DNA of 64,000 nucleotides from Zooshikella sp050749885. GTDB lineage: Bacteria; Pseudomonadota; Gammaproteobacteria; Pseudomonadales; Zooshikellaceae. Location of the stretch: the NCBI RefSeq assembly GCF_050749885.1, contig NZ_JBOIUB010000001.1, positions 1,054,001 through 1,118,000 on the forward strand. Reading direction: 5' to 3'. Below the pieces are notes generated by a model. The model worked only from the letters and a program-made list of their open reading frames with translations, ran no database searches and was not told where the DNA came from. Numbering within the stretch: position 1 is the stretch's first letter; each line of letters begins with the position of its first letter. Made by a program: the position numbers and the translations under genes. Below, piece after piece: positions 45,393 to 55,300 of this stretch.

Positions 45393-45767
45393 TTAAACAG
45401 CTTCACGGATGCGGTCATTTGCGATATCTTCAATAGAGTTGTTTTCCAGAATCGTGATATCAGTTAGCGCTTCCATTTTATGGATGACATGAGGAAAAAC
45501 TTTGATGACTTTGTGCTCATCAATGATCTGTTCTTTCACTTCAGATGTACCATGGAGCCTATAAGACAGTTTTACTTTTCCAGAAATGAGCACAAAGGTT
45601 TTTTCTTGAGTGCCAATGTTTTTGCCTTCGTGGTATGTATTCCCACTGATTGATCCAGCTTTTCGCGTTAAGAAGACAAACTGACCATAATCTTTAATGC
45701 TGAATTTTTTAGTAACACCGCGCTCATCTTCTCCAATGGGTGTAAAATCAATAACTTCAACTTCCAT
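45393..45767 (-). CDS. Cupin-like small protein (sugar 3,4-ketoisomerase-related fold)
   Basis: 124 residues. A beta-rich protein with cupin character: SGNTYHEGKNIGTQEKTFVLISGKVKLSYRLHG for the first motif and KVIKVFPHVIHKMEALTDITILENNS for the second. The pattern resembles the FdtA/WxcM group of deoxysugar isomerases and capsule-linked cupins (H in TYHEGKN, PHVIHKM), but no sugar genes are nearby and the usual family N-terminus is short. Its function is unknown. Confidence 0.7.
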   Translation of the reverse strand: MEVEVIDFTPIGEDERGVTKKFSIKDYGQFVFLTRKAGSISGNTYHEGKNIGTQEKTFVLISGKVKLSYRLHGTSEVKEQIIDEHKVIKVFPHVIHKMEALTDITILENNSIEDIANDRIREAV

Positions 45768-45923
45768 TTTTACCTCTTAAATATGAAATCAATTTCATGG
45801 TCAGCCACTGTTCTATAGGAGGTTAGTCAAGCTTTCCTTTGAATCATTATCGTTTAATGAAATGATTGATTAGTATACAATGACGTAACTTGATTCTGTA
45901 TTTATTATGACGAAGTATATTTT

Positions 45924-46328
45924 ATGACGCAAGAAATTAGGTATAAAGATGAAACACCAGGGGTAAAGTTTGAAGTTGAGGTTGAAGGCCTTTGGGGACA
46001 AAGAGAGATAGAGTGGATTGCGAAATCCGTAGTTAATCTGCCAATGAGTGATCAGGAAGTTCTTGTTGCGGCATCCAATAAAATCAGGCTGCTTGAATCA
46101 CTAAGAGAAAAAAATAAATCATGGTTAGGTCGTCTAAGTAACTGGCTTGTTTCAGGAAATACAGATGAAGTAGAAACTAATGGGCGAGAGCTTGGTAAGC
46201 TTTATGAGCTTGCAGAAGAGCAATGTAGGTATGAGCTTCATGACTTTAGTGAGTATATGATTGAATATAATTATTATAAACAGCTGGTGATTAAAGCTGC
46301 TTCAAATGTAAACAAAAAAACCAAATAA
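45924..46328 (+). CDS. Hypothetical protein
   Basis: 134 residues. I do not recognise it. It starts MTQEIRYKDETPGVKFEVEVEGLWGQREIEWIAKSVVNLP, then is mostly helical and charged (DQEVLVAASNKIRLLESLREKNKSWLGRLSNWL; GRELGKLYELAEEQCRYELHDFSEYMIEYNYY). No signal peptide or membrane segment, so cytoplasmic. It stands alone, convergent with the alpha-E gene at its 3' side. Codon use looks like the neighbouring genes, which supports a real gene. Confidence 0.65.
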   Translation: MTQEIRYKDETPGVKFEVEVEGLWGQREIEWIAKSVVNLPMSDQEVLVAASNKIRLLESLREKNKSWLGRLSNWLVSGNTDEVETNGRELGKLYELAEEQCRYELHDFSEYMIEYNYYKQLVIKAASNVNKKTK

Positions 46329-46386
46329 CGTTGTATTTGTTTTTAAAGAAAATAGTGTTAACAGGCCCTAAAATAGTGCTATTTTT

Positions 46387-47385
46387 CTACAATGACTGAT
46401 TTTGCACAGAAGATAAAGTATTCTTGATTAATGGGTCTATACACTTGGATGCTTGTCCAGAAGGAAAGTAAGTATTATCCAGTTCATCCCCAATTTGTGT
46501 TAGAAAAACCTGAATTTGGTCTAGATACATATGTAACGACTGTTGCTTAAGATCGCTGGCTTGTGTTGAGAGTAAACTGGTGAGTGTCTGGTTGATTAAA
46601 CTTAAGACAGCTTCACTTTTGGGCAAGGGGTGGGTATTGCGAGCCACTTCGGCAATGCAGTAATAAATGGAGCGGGGGAACACTTTAGATTTTAATAAAA
46701 ACGTTAATACCTGTTCTTGTGAAATATTAACCTGAACTTCACGTCTATACATTTGATAAGCCGTCATGGATTTTAATACACTCATCCATTGAATATTGGC
46801 AAAAGGGTGAAATTCCAAATGGTTATTTTGAGTGAGTAAATTTTTCGTACGAACATCAATAATACGTGATGTCATATCGGCTCGCTCGATGTAACGACCT
46901 ATTTGTAAGAATAAATAGCCCGCATCACGATTCATAGTATCAGCAAGTAATCCATTAATGGTTTGGCAGTAGGTAATGATCGTATTCAAATAGCTAAAAC
47001 GTTTGGTTTTACGCTGGGCATAACTTATATAATCACTGGCATAGAAATACAGTGTGTTTAATTGTTCCCAGGCTTCTTGGGGAATAACATCACGCGTTGT
47101 TCTTGCATTTTCTCTTGCCGCATTTAACGCAAAGCGTAATGATGCTGTACTTTTGATATCGGTTACCAAGTAAGTTAAAACATGGGCCTCACTAAAGTCA
47201 GTGTATAAACCCAAATATTGTTCTCGGGTACCGGTAATATCAATCAGTGGTTCCCAGCCTGGTGAAATACCTTTTGGTAAATCCAACAAAAGGTGTGAAT
47301 TAACATTAATTAATCGTGCAATATTTTCAGCACGCTCTAAATACCGAGCCATCCAGTATATGGTTTCTATAACACGAGCTAACAT
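46387..47385 (-). CDS. Alpha-E domain protein (DUF403)
   Basis: 332 residues from the ATG at 47385, with GGAGGAGG just upstream and only one base after the previous stop. A longer frame to 47475 overlaps the ATP-grasp gene and is not credible. The opening LARVIETIYWMARYLERAENIARLINV is the alpha-E signature; the whole protein is helical (RFALNAARENARTTRDVIPQEAWEQLN, GRYIERADMTSRIIDVRT). Alpha-E proteins always travel with circularly permuted ATP-grasp proteins and transglutaminases, apparently as the third part of a peptide-modifying system. It is the last gene of a five-gene operon. Confidence 0.9.
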   Translation of the reverse strand: MLARVIETIYWMARYLERAENIARLINVNSHLLLDLPKGISPGWEPLIDITGTREQYLGLYTDFSEAHVLTYLVTDIKSTASLRFALNAARENARTTRDVIPQEAWEQLNTLYFYASDYISYAQRKTKRFSYLNTIITYCQTINGLLADTMNRDAGYLFLQIGRYIERADMTSRIIDVRTKNLLTQNNHLEFHPFANIQWMSVLKSMTAYQMYRREVQVNISQEQVLTFLLKSKVFPRSIYYCIAEVARNTHPLPKSEAVLSLINQTLTSLLSTQASDLKQQSLHMYLDQIQVFLTQIGDELDNTYFPSGQASKCIDPLIKNTLSSVQNQSL

Positions 47386-47386
47386 G

Positions 47387-48838
47387 TTAAACAGCCTCCT
47401 CCTCAACAATCCAGGTATCTTTACTGCCGCCACCCTGAGAAGAATTGACGACCAACGATCCTGGTACCATGGCAACGCGGGTTAATCCACCCATGGTGAC
47501 TTGTGTAGTATGACCACTGAGAATAAAAGGGCGCATATCGACATGTCGAGGTTCTATGTGGTGATTAATCAATGTCGGTACTGTTGATAGCGCTAAGGTA
47601 GGCTGAGCAATAAAATTGCGAGGATTCGCTTTAATGCATTCGGCGAACTGTTTCCGTTGTTTTTTACTGGCAATAGGGCCAATTAACATACCATAGCCAC
47701 CAGAAGCATTGGCAGGTTTAACCACTAATTTATCAAGATTATTGATGACATAATCCCGCTCTTTAGGGTTAAAGCACAGGTAAGTTGGTACATTAGGTAA
47801 TAATATCGTTTCATTTAAATAGTATTTAATCATTTTGGGGACAAAGGCATACACAACCTTGTCATCAGCAACGCCAGCCCCTGGTGCATTAGCCAATGCG
47901 ACATTGCCTTTGGCCCATGCTTGCATTATTCCGGGTACGCCTAATAATGAATCGGCATTAAATACTTTTGGATCCAGAAATAAATCATCAATACGCCGAT
48001 AAATAACATCAACTTGCTCTAAACCTTCAATAGTGAGCATAAAAACGTTGTCATTTTCTACAACCAAATCACGACCTTCAACCAACTCGCAACCCATTTG
48101 TTGGGCTAAATAGGCATGTTCAAAATAAGCTGAGTTGTAAATACCTGGCGTTAATACTACAACGGTAGGATTATCAGTAGAGCGTGGAGAGAGCGCTGCC
48201 AGCGTAGCGAAAAGCTGGGAGGGATAATCGTCCACGGGCAAAATGGTGTAATCTTCAAAAAAGTCTGGAAAAACCCGTTTCATCACTGACCGGTTTTCTA
48301 ACATGTAGGAAACACCTGAAGGTACACGCAAATTGTCTTCTAATACATACATCACTCCCTGATGGTCTCGAACCAGGTCAGAACCACAAATGGGTGACCA
48401 ACAATTTAATGGTGGAGTGATATCCATGCATTGAGGTCTGAAGTTTTCGGAATTAGCAAGTAACTCAGCAGGAAAAACTCGGTCTTTAATGATTTTTTGT
48501 TTACTGTAAATATCGCTGATAAACAGGTTTAAAGCATGAACACGTTGTTTTAGTCCGGCTTCAATCATTTGCCATTCAGTGCTTGGCATAATGCGCGGAA
48601 TAATATCGAAGGGCCAAGCACGATCAATGGCATCGCCTGATTCGTGATACACCGTAAAGGTAATACCCATCAATTTAATGGCTAACTCAGCGGCTGTGCG
48701 TGCCGTATCCAGTTCATCATCACTAAACGATGCCAGATGATGAATTAGTCGCTTGGCAGCTGTTCGGGGCTGATTGTATTGATCAATTAATTCGTCCTGA
48801 GCCTGACGGACGTTATAGTCATTCCATTGAATAGTCAT
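47387..48838 (-). CDS. Circularly permuted type 2 ATP-grasp protein
   Basis: 483 residues (DUF404/DUF407 region). Landmarks: LKQRVHALNLFISDIY near the N-terminus, PICGSDLVRDHQGVMYVLEDNLRVPSGVSYMLENR, PTVVVLTPGIYNSAYFEHAYLAQQMGCELVEGRDLVV, DVIYRRIDDLFLDP, and LDKLVVKPANASGGYGMLIGP for the ATP-binding lysine and glycine loop. ATP-grasp ligases of this type are thought to form amide bonds to a peptide or amino group. The C-terminus (PGSLVVNSSQGGGSKDTWIVEE) is the conserved end before alpha-E domains, which here is a separate gene. Confidence 0.92.
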   Translation of the reverse strand: MTIQWNDYNVRQAQDELIDQYNQPRTAAKRLIHHLASFSDDELDTARTAAELAIKLMGITFTVYHESGDAIDRAWPFDIIPRIMPSTEWQMIEAGLKQRVHALNLFISDIYSKQKIIKDRVFPAELLANSENFRPQCMDITPPLNCWSPICGSDLVRDHQGVMYVLEDNLRVPSGVSYMLENRSVMKRVFPDFFEDYTILPVDDYPSQLFATLAALSPRSTDNPTVVVLTPGIYNSAYFEHAYLAQQMGCELVEGRDLVVENDNVFMLTIEGLEQVDVIYRRIDDLFLDPKVFNADSLLGVPGIMQAWAKGNVALANAPGAGVADDKVVYAFVPKMIKYYLNETILLPNVPTYLCFNPKERDYVINNLDKLVVKPANASGGYGMLIGPIASKKQRKQFAECIKANPRNFIAQPTLALSTVPTLINHHIEPRHVDMRPFILSGHTTQVTMGGLTRVAMVPGSLVVNSSQGGGSKDTWIVEEEAV

Positions 48839-48851
48839 AGTAGGCTATAGG

Positions 48852-49754
48852 CTAGTTAAACGTGTGTGTATGCGTTCGTGCAACATCTACCTGAACTTTT
48901 AGATGATGGTGACCGCCACCATAAATAACCCCTTTTAAGGGAGTAACATCGGCATAATCTCTTCCTTGTGCTATTACAATATAGCGTTCATTGGCCATTT
49001 GGTTATTGGTGGGATCAAACCCCTGCCAGCCAAACTCTGGAATAAAAACATTCAGCCAGGCATGAGATGCATCGACACCCGTGAGTTTTGGCTTGCCTGG
49101 TGGAGGATCTGTTTCCAAATAACCACTGACATACATAGCAGGTAAACCCATACTGCGTAAGCAACCAATTGCCAGATGGGCAAAATCCTGACATACGCCT
49201 TTCCGATGTTCGATAACAGTCTCTAATGGTGTTGAAAGTGAGCTAAAACCAGGCTCATATTTAAAGTCATGATATATACGGCTGATTAAGTCATTTACTG
49301 CATCCAGTAATGATCGGCCAGGGGGAAAGGAACTGAGTGCATAGTCTTTGACAGAAGGTGATTGAGGAATCAGCGGAGAAGGCAGAATAAACTCATACAC
49401 CATAAGTTGTTTATGTTTATTTACGTGCTCCAGGTGCTGCGAAAATTGGTCCCAAGGTATACTGTTAGCTTGTGTTGGTAAGGGTAGTTTGCTGGCGGGT
49501 GTAGTGGCTACTTCACTGATCACGGAAATGGTCAATTCCTGATGTTGCTGGTGAATATCAAAGCTAAAAACATGATTGCCAAAATAGTCAATTCGTTGAA
49601 AACTGCTGCGAGGTGAAGGGGATACATGAACCTTACTGAATGCACAGGTCTGTAAGGGTAAATTCATTGGACTCATACGTGCTTCATTATGGCAACGACT
49701 GACGGGGTCTGTGTAAACATAATGTGTGGTATGGGTGATGCGAAATGTATTCAT
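48852..49754 (-). CDS. Transglutaminase-like protein
   Basis: 300 residues. An N-terminal beta domain (FRITHTTHYVYTDPVSRCHNEARMSP, about residues 1-130) is followed by a papain-like transglutaminase core with the triad Cys188 (GVCQDFAHL), His231 (DASHAWLNVFIP) and Asp247 (GWQGFDPTNN). No signal peptide is seen, so cytoplasmic. It may cut or transfer an amide bond made by the neighbouring ATP-grasp proteins. It overlaps the previous gene by 4 bases (ATGA). Confidence 0.92.
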   Translation of the reverse strand: MNTFRITHTTHYVYTDPVSRCHNEARMSPMNLPLQTCAFSKVHVSPSPRSSFQRIDYFGNHVFSFDIHQQHQELTISVISEVATTPASKLPLPTQANSIPWDQFSQHLEHVNKHKQLMVYEFILPSPLIPQSPSVKDYALSSFPPGRSLLDAVNDLISRIYHDFKYEPGFSSLSTPLETVIEHRKGVCQDFAHLAIGCLRSMGLPAMYVSGYLETDPPPGKPKLTGVDASHAWLNVFIPEFGWQGFDPTNNQMANERYIVIAQGRDYADVTPLKGVIYGGGHHHLKVQVDVARTHTHTFN

Positions 49755-52336
49755 ACATTAACCTCACTGGGCAAAGAAACCTCCGCAGACATAGACGTTA
49801 ATTGTTGTGCTTGTTCGGTATGGCTGAAATACGTATGGTGAAGGGTGTTTGCCAGCTCTAACAGGTTACTGTTACATTCTTCGAGGAGTTCAAGCAGTAG
49901 GTGAGGTAATCCCCCCTCACCACGTTGTGCGAGCGTATTTGCTGTAGCCAGACGAAGACGCGTTGCCGTTGCTAAAATGATGCGTTGTTCAGCTGAATAT
50001 TCGCGTTGTTGATGACGAGGCAAGTGATCGATTAAGCGTTGAATACGATAGATCTGGTAAGCCAGGGCGCGAGGATTTGTTTCATCAAGAATTAATAAGG
50101 CAAGGGTATTTTCCCTCTGTTGTAATGCCCGATAACGGCGGCGGTGGGTAATCAGACTTTCGTTATTAACCAGCAAAGCCTCTTGTAGTAAGTGGTCAAC
50201 GGTGTCCTCAAGTGTTTGATTAAAACAGCTTTGAGTCAGACTGATTTGTAGCAGACTACGCTCAATGCGTCGGCCTAGATCAAATAAATACCAGCCACTT
50301 TCATGGGGCATACTTTCGGCAGTAAGACCGGTAAAGGCCATAATTGTCGTGATAAGTTCATCAAGACAGTTTTGCAAATCACCCAAATCGGTTGGTGGGC
50401 AGTAGAGTTGACCGAGAATATCGTCTATATCATCAATTGTACGCCAGGTGTCGCTAGACCATAAATCACGCACACTAAATGCCGCATGCAAAAAAGCCGC
50501 AAGTACTTGTACCAGACTACCGACACGCTCACTGTCTCGTACGAGCGATAACAGCTCTGGATTAGGTTGTTTGTATTTTTGGTTGACATCTTTACCCGTA
50601 AATCCTGGTTGGGTATTGGTCATTAAGGTAAGACCGGTTAACAAAACATAGAGGCACTGTTGATCAGCCTCACTGGCGCATTCATCTTGGTTATTGATAC
50701 GGTCCATGATGGTTCGTAGTAAACGAGAGCTTCCTTCTGCTCGTTCAATATAGCGTCCAACCCAAAATAAGCTTTCTGCTGCCCGACTGGGTAGAATGCC
50801 TTCATAACTGAGTGCTGTCATAACACCTGGGGTTAAGGGTTGAAGGCGAATGGGGCGATCAACTTCATGGGATAAAATCCAGGTATCTTTGCTGATGCCG
50901 CCATTGGTTTGCCACTGAAACCAGCCTTCGTTGTTATTGGCGATACGCGTCAGTCCACCTGGTAGTGCAACATAAGCGCCACCTTCAGCCACTAAAAAAG
51001 TACGCAGCTGGTAATAGCGGGGCTGGAGTTTATCGTCAATGAGGGTGGGGGTGGTTGCCAGCTGTGGTTGTTGTTGGCCAACATAAAAATACGGCATTTG
51101 TTTAATTTTATGCTTGAGCTGTTGTTGTTCATTGGCCGTCATCATTGCTGGGTAATAGCAAGGCTCATGACTAAAAATAGGTTTGATAACCAACTGTTCA
51201 AAATGAGTCAGCACATAATCCAGAGCGGTTTTTTGCCCACACCACCACGTTGCAATTGAAGGCAGGTGGAGAGATTCGCCTAGCAGGTTTTTGGCAATTG
51301 CGGGTAGGAAGGCTAATAATCCCGGGTTTTCGAGAATGCTGGTACCAAGAGGATTATTGATGGCTACTGTCTGGTTTCGTACGGCTTGTAGCAGGCCAGG
51401 AACCCCTTGTTGAGATTCTTGCTGGAGCTCAAGCGGATCACAGGCTAAATCGTCGGTTCTTCGTAAGATAATATCGACCCGCTGTAAACCAGCCAGTGAT
51501 TTTAGCCATACTTTCCCATCACGAACGGTTAAATCATCACCTTGAACAAGAGGGTAACCCAGATAGGTTGCTAAATAGGCATGTTCATAATAAGTATCGC
51601 TGTCTGGTCCTGGTGTGAGAACCACAATGCGTGCTTCATCTGAGTGCTGAGAGACAAGAGCCTGAAGCCCATTTCGCCAGGACTGATAGAAATGATAAAG
51701 GCGATGAACCGTGATTGAGCGTAACGCTTCTGGAATAATCCGGTTCATGATCATTCGGCATTCCAGGGCATAGCCAGCACCAGAAGGGTTTTGAGCCCGG
51801 TCCGCAAGTACCCAAAACTGACCATCTGCACCACGCGCAAGATCAACAGCAAAGTGCATTAACTGGTGTGAGATTGCTAACCTAACCTGGTCACAGGGCC
51901 TTTGGAAACCGGGATGAGCAAATACCAGCTCAGGTGGAATGACATTTTGTTTGAGCAGCCGCCGTTCACCGTATAGATCTTGCAAAATACAGTCAAAAAG
52001 AAAGGCACGTTGTTGTATACCTTTCTCTACTCGTTGCCAATCATGTTCAGCCAGCACCAAAGGCAGTGGATCGAGTTGCCAGCTTCTGAGGTATTGGTTG
52101 GTTTGACTATGGACATTGTAGGTTGTGCCATTTTCTTGGAGTAAGCGTTTAGCCTCCAGCCTAGGCTTATCAAAAACACTGGGTGAAAGAGAATGGAGCT
52201 GCTGAATCAGAAGCTGCCAGGCTGGTTTGATACAAAGGCTTTCTTCTGACCACATTTCATCAAGAAAGCCAGGTTTCAGTTGCTGCTGATACTGTTGCAG
52301 CCATTCACTATTGGTTTCGTTGGTGAAATTGCTCAT
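49751..52336 (-). CDS. Circularly permuted ATP-grasp fused to alpha-E domain
   Basis: 861 residues. The N-terminal half is an ATP-grasp domain (AEHDWQRVEKGIQQRAFLFDCILQDLYGERRLLKQ, then DGQFWVLADRAQNPSGAGYALECR, IVVLTPGPDSDTYYEHAYLATYLGY, RRTDDLACDPLELQ, FEQLVIKPIFSHE). The usual end, GGISKDTWILSHE, leads straight into an alpha-E domain (SRAAESLFWVGRYIERAEGSSRLLRTIMDRI; LFDLGRRIERSLLQI). It is thus the fused form of the two separate proteins at 47387 and 46387. It overlaps the genes on both sides by 4 bases, so all three are translationally coupled. Confidence 0.92.
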   Translation of the reverse strand: MSNFTNETNSEWLQQYQQQLKPGFLDEMWSEESLCIKPAWQLLIQQLHSLSPSVFDKPRLEAKRLLQENGTTYNVHSQTNQYLRSWQLDPLPLVLAEHDWQRVEKGIQQRAFLFDCILQDLYGERRLLKQNVIPPELVFAHPGFQRPCDQVRLAISHQLMHFAVDLARGADGQFWVLADRAQNPSGAGYALECRMIMNRIIPEALRSITVHRLYHFYQSWRNGLQALVSQHSDEARIVVLTPGPDSDTYYEHAYLATYLGYPLVQGDDLTVRDGKVWLKSLAGLQRVDIILRRTDDLACDPLELQQESQQGVPGLLQAVRNQTVAINNPLGTSILENPGLLAFLPAIAKNLLGESLHLPSIATWWCGQKTALDYVLTHFEQLVIKPIFSHEPCYYPAMMTANEQQQLKHKIKQMPYFYVGQQQPQLATTPTLIDDKLQPRYYQLRTFLVAEGGAYVALPGGLTRIANNNEGWFQWQTNGGISKDTWILSHEVDRPIRLQPLTPGVMTALSYEGILPSRAAESLFWVGRYIERAEGSSRLLRTIMDRINNQDECASEADQQCLYVLLTGLTLMTNTQPGFTGKDVNQKYKQPNPELLSLVRDSERVGSLVQVLAAFLHAAFSVRDLWSSDTWRTIDDIDDILGQLYCPPTDLGDLQNCLDELITTIMAFTGLTAESMPHESGWYLFDLGRRIERSLLQISLTQSCFNQTLEDTVDHLLQEALLVNNESLITHRRRYRALQQRENTLALLILDETNPRALAYQIYRIQRLIDHLPRHQQREYSAEQRIILATATRLRLATANTLAQRGEGGLPHLLLELLEECNSNLLELANTLHHTYFSHTEQAQQLTSMSAEVSLPSEVNV

Positions 52337-55300
52337 TGTTGGCGTAAGTCCAAGGTATAGGGATACTCATTGGCTATTTGTACTTTAGGTAAGTTAATTG
52401 GACCTGGTCCGGAACCCTCAGCAACAAAGTGCCAATGGCCAGGGACACTGCTCGCATGCGGGTCTTGGATACCTGGACTGTGGCCATGCGACCAAAAGCG
52501 AGCAAGACGACGACCTTCAGCAGCGTAGCTGTTGACGGGAAATGCCTCGAAGTGTCGACCACCGGGATGAGCAACATGATAGGTACAGCCCCCAATCGCG
52601 CGGCAAGACCAGCTGTCAATAACATCAAACACCAGTGGTGAGTGTACGCCAATCGTGGGGTGTAAAGCTGAAGGTGGTTGCCAGGCACGGAATCGTACAC
52701 CACCCACAAACTCGCCTGGAGTACCGGTAGCATGGAGTGGCACTTGGATACCATTACAGCTAATGACATGACGGTTTGGTGTTAAGCCAGTCACTTTTAC
52801 TTGCAGGCGCTCTACTGATGAGTCAACAAAGCGGGCAGTACCCTGTTGAACAACCTCTTCGCCTAATACATGCCAAGGTTCTATAGCGCTTTGCAGCGTT
52901 AAATGAATATCACCTAACTGAATTTCACCAAAGACGGGGAAGCGAAAATATAAGAATGGAGCCAGCCAGTTGAGTTGAAAACCGTAACCTGCCTGCTGAA
53001 TATCGGCAGTCACGTCAGCAATGTCATTCCAAATAAAGTAAGGCAGCATATATCGGTCGTGTAGAGCTGTGCCCCAACGGACTAAGGGATAGTGATAAGG
53101 TCTCTGCCAGAAACGTGCAACAAGGGTTCTAAGTAATAACATTTGCACCAAACTCATGCGGGCATGTGGAGGCATTTCAAAGGCTCTAAATTCGAGCAAA
53201 CCTAGCCGACGCTGAGCATTTTCGGGAGGGTACAGCTTATCAATGCAAAATTCTGCACGATGTGTGTTGCCTGTAATATCCACTAACAAGTGTCTGAGCA
53301 AACGATCAATAAGCCAAGGATGTGGTGTTTCACCTTTAGGAATCTGTTGAAAGGCGATTTCCAGTTCGTATAACGCTTCATGTCTAGCTTCATCAATACG
53401 AGGGGCTTGGCTAGTAGGACCCACAAACAACCCTGAAAATAAATAGGACAGTCCTGGATGATGTTGCCAGTAGGTAATCAGACTTTGTAGTACATCGGGT
53501 CTGCGAAGTAATGGGCTATCTGTTGGGGTATAGCCACCTAAGGTGACATGGTTGCCACCACCCGTTCCGCATTGTCGGCCATCTAGCATGTATTTTTCGG
53601 TGCCTAGCCGACATTCATGTGCTGCCTGGTACAGGCTATGAGTTATGGTTTTGAGTTCAGTCCAGCGGCTGGCAGGGTGAATATTGACTTCAATAACACC
53701 TGGATCGGGGGTGACTTTAAAAGACTCAATGCGCTGATCAACGGGAGGAGGGTAACCTTCGATAATAATGGGTGTTTGTAACTGACATGCGGTTTGTTCA
53801 AGGATTTGTAACAACGCTAAATAATGTTCGAGATGAGATAACGGAGGCATGAATACATGAAGGGTTTCGTTACGCAGTTCAATCACGAAGGCGGTAGTGA
53901 GCGGTAATCCATTGTTAGGTATATCGCTTAGCGTTTGCGGCTGTAAGTCAAATGCAGGGCAATGAGTGATATGGTTAGCCCTGGGGGTGAAGCCATCAAC
54001 ACGATCTGGTAAAGGTGGAACGTGCTCAAATAAATCTCTGGGCAGAGAATCAGGTTCCTTAAGCGAGGTTGACCAGTGAATACGATCCAAGGGTAAACGT
54101 AAACCAATGGGCGAGTCCCCGGGGATTAAGAAGAGCTTGTCTCGACGAAACTTCCAGAAAGCAGTTTTCCAGCGTTGTTGGATAAAATCCCAGTTTAATG
54201 GGAGCACATAGCCACAAGGCAGACCTTTATGTTGCTTGAGCTGCGCTAAGATAGGCTGTCGAGGATCATCGTTATCTAACTCCACGATTGGCTCAGGAGT
54301 ATCAAGGGGTAGGTTTTCTTCTTGCCAGAGCGAATAGTATATGTCTTCGTAAGCGGGCAGAATGGCATTGGTGGGTAATTGAAGCTGGTCTGCCATAAGT
54401 AGCATGAAGCGTTCAGCATCTTTTATAGCGGCTTGATGCTTGTGGAGTGGGTTAGCGAATAAATTTGGGTTTTGCCAAAGAGGTTGTCCATCTTTACGCC
54501 AATAACAACCGAGTTCCCATCGAGGTAATGGTTCTCCTGGATACCATTTTCCCTGGCTATAATGCTTGAGTCCCCCCTTGGCGAAAACCGTTGTTAGCTT
54601 GTCTAGTAGTTGTTCCGCACGCTCACGTTTTTCTGGACCATCAGCGTGGGTATTCCATTGAAGGGAATCTGGGTTATCGATACCGACAAAGGTGGGCTCA
54701 CCACCCATTGTAAGACGCACATCCAGTGCAGTAAGTTGTTTATCGACGGCTTCACCAAGTTGATCAATCGCTTGCCATTGTTCATCCGTGTAGGGTTTGG
54801 TGACCCTGGGTTCTTCTTTGATTCGAGTGATGGAATTAGCGAAGGAAAAAGTCACTTCACTTTTACTGGTTGCACCACAAACCGGAGCGGCACTCTTAAA
54901 GTCAGGCGTACAGGCTAGCGGTATATGTCCTTCTCCAGCAAATAACCCAGAAGTGGGGTCAAGGCCAATCCATCCGGCCCCTGGTACATACACTTCTGCC
55001 CAAGCATGAAGATCGGTGAAATCAGCATCAGGACCACTAGGCCCATCCAGCGATTTAATATCGGGAGTGAGTTGTACGAGGTAGCCTGATACAAAACGTG
55101 CTGCCAGCCCTAAGTGCCGAACAAGTTGTACTAATAACCAGGCCGAATCACGGCAGGAGCCTGACTTTTTAGTGAGTGTGGTTTCACAGGATTGCACACC
55201 AGGTTCAGTACGAATGGTATAAGTAATGGTTTGTTGTAAAGCACGGTTTAATTCAACTAAAAAGTCGACGATATGTAAGTCTTTCTGTCGCCACTCATAG

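Noticed and set aside
47386..47475. Upstream extension of the alpha-E gene to 47475
   Set aside because: It would overlap the end of the ATP-grasp gene, and the ATG at 47385 has a strong GGAGGAGG ribosome site and the family's exact N-terminus.
52374..52769. 131-codon minus-strand frame overlapping the end of the DUF2126 gene
   Set aside because: Alternate frame of the same DNA; the DUF2126 frame carries conserved family sequence here, so the other cannot be the coding one.
54610..54918. 102-codon plus-strand frame inside the DUF2126 gene
   Set aside because: Antisense to a well-conserved coding region; typical shadow of a long gene.
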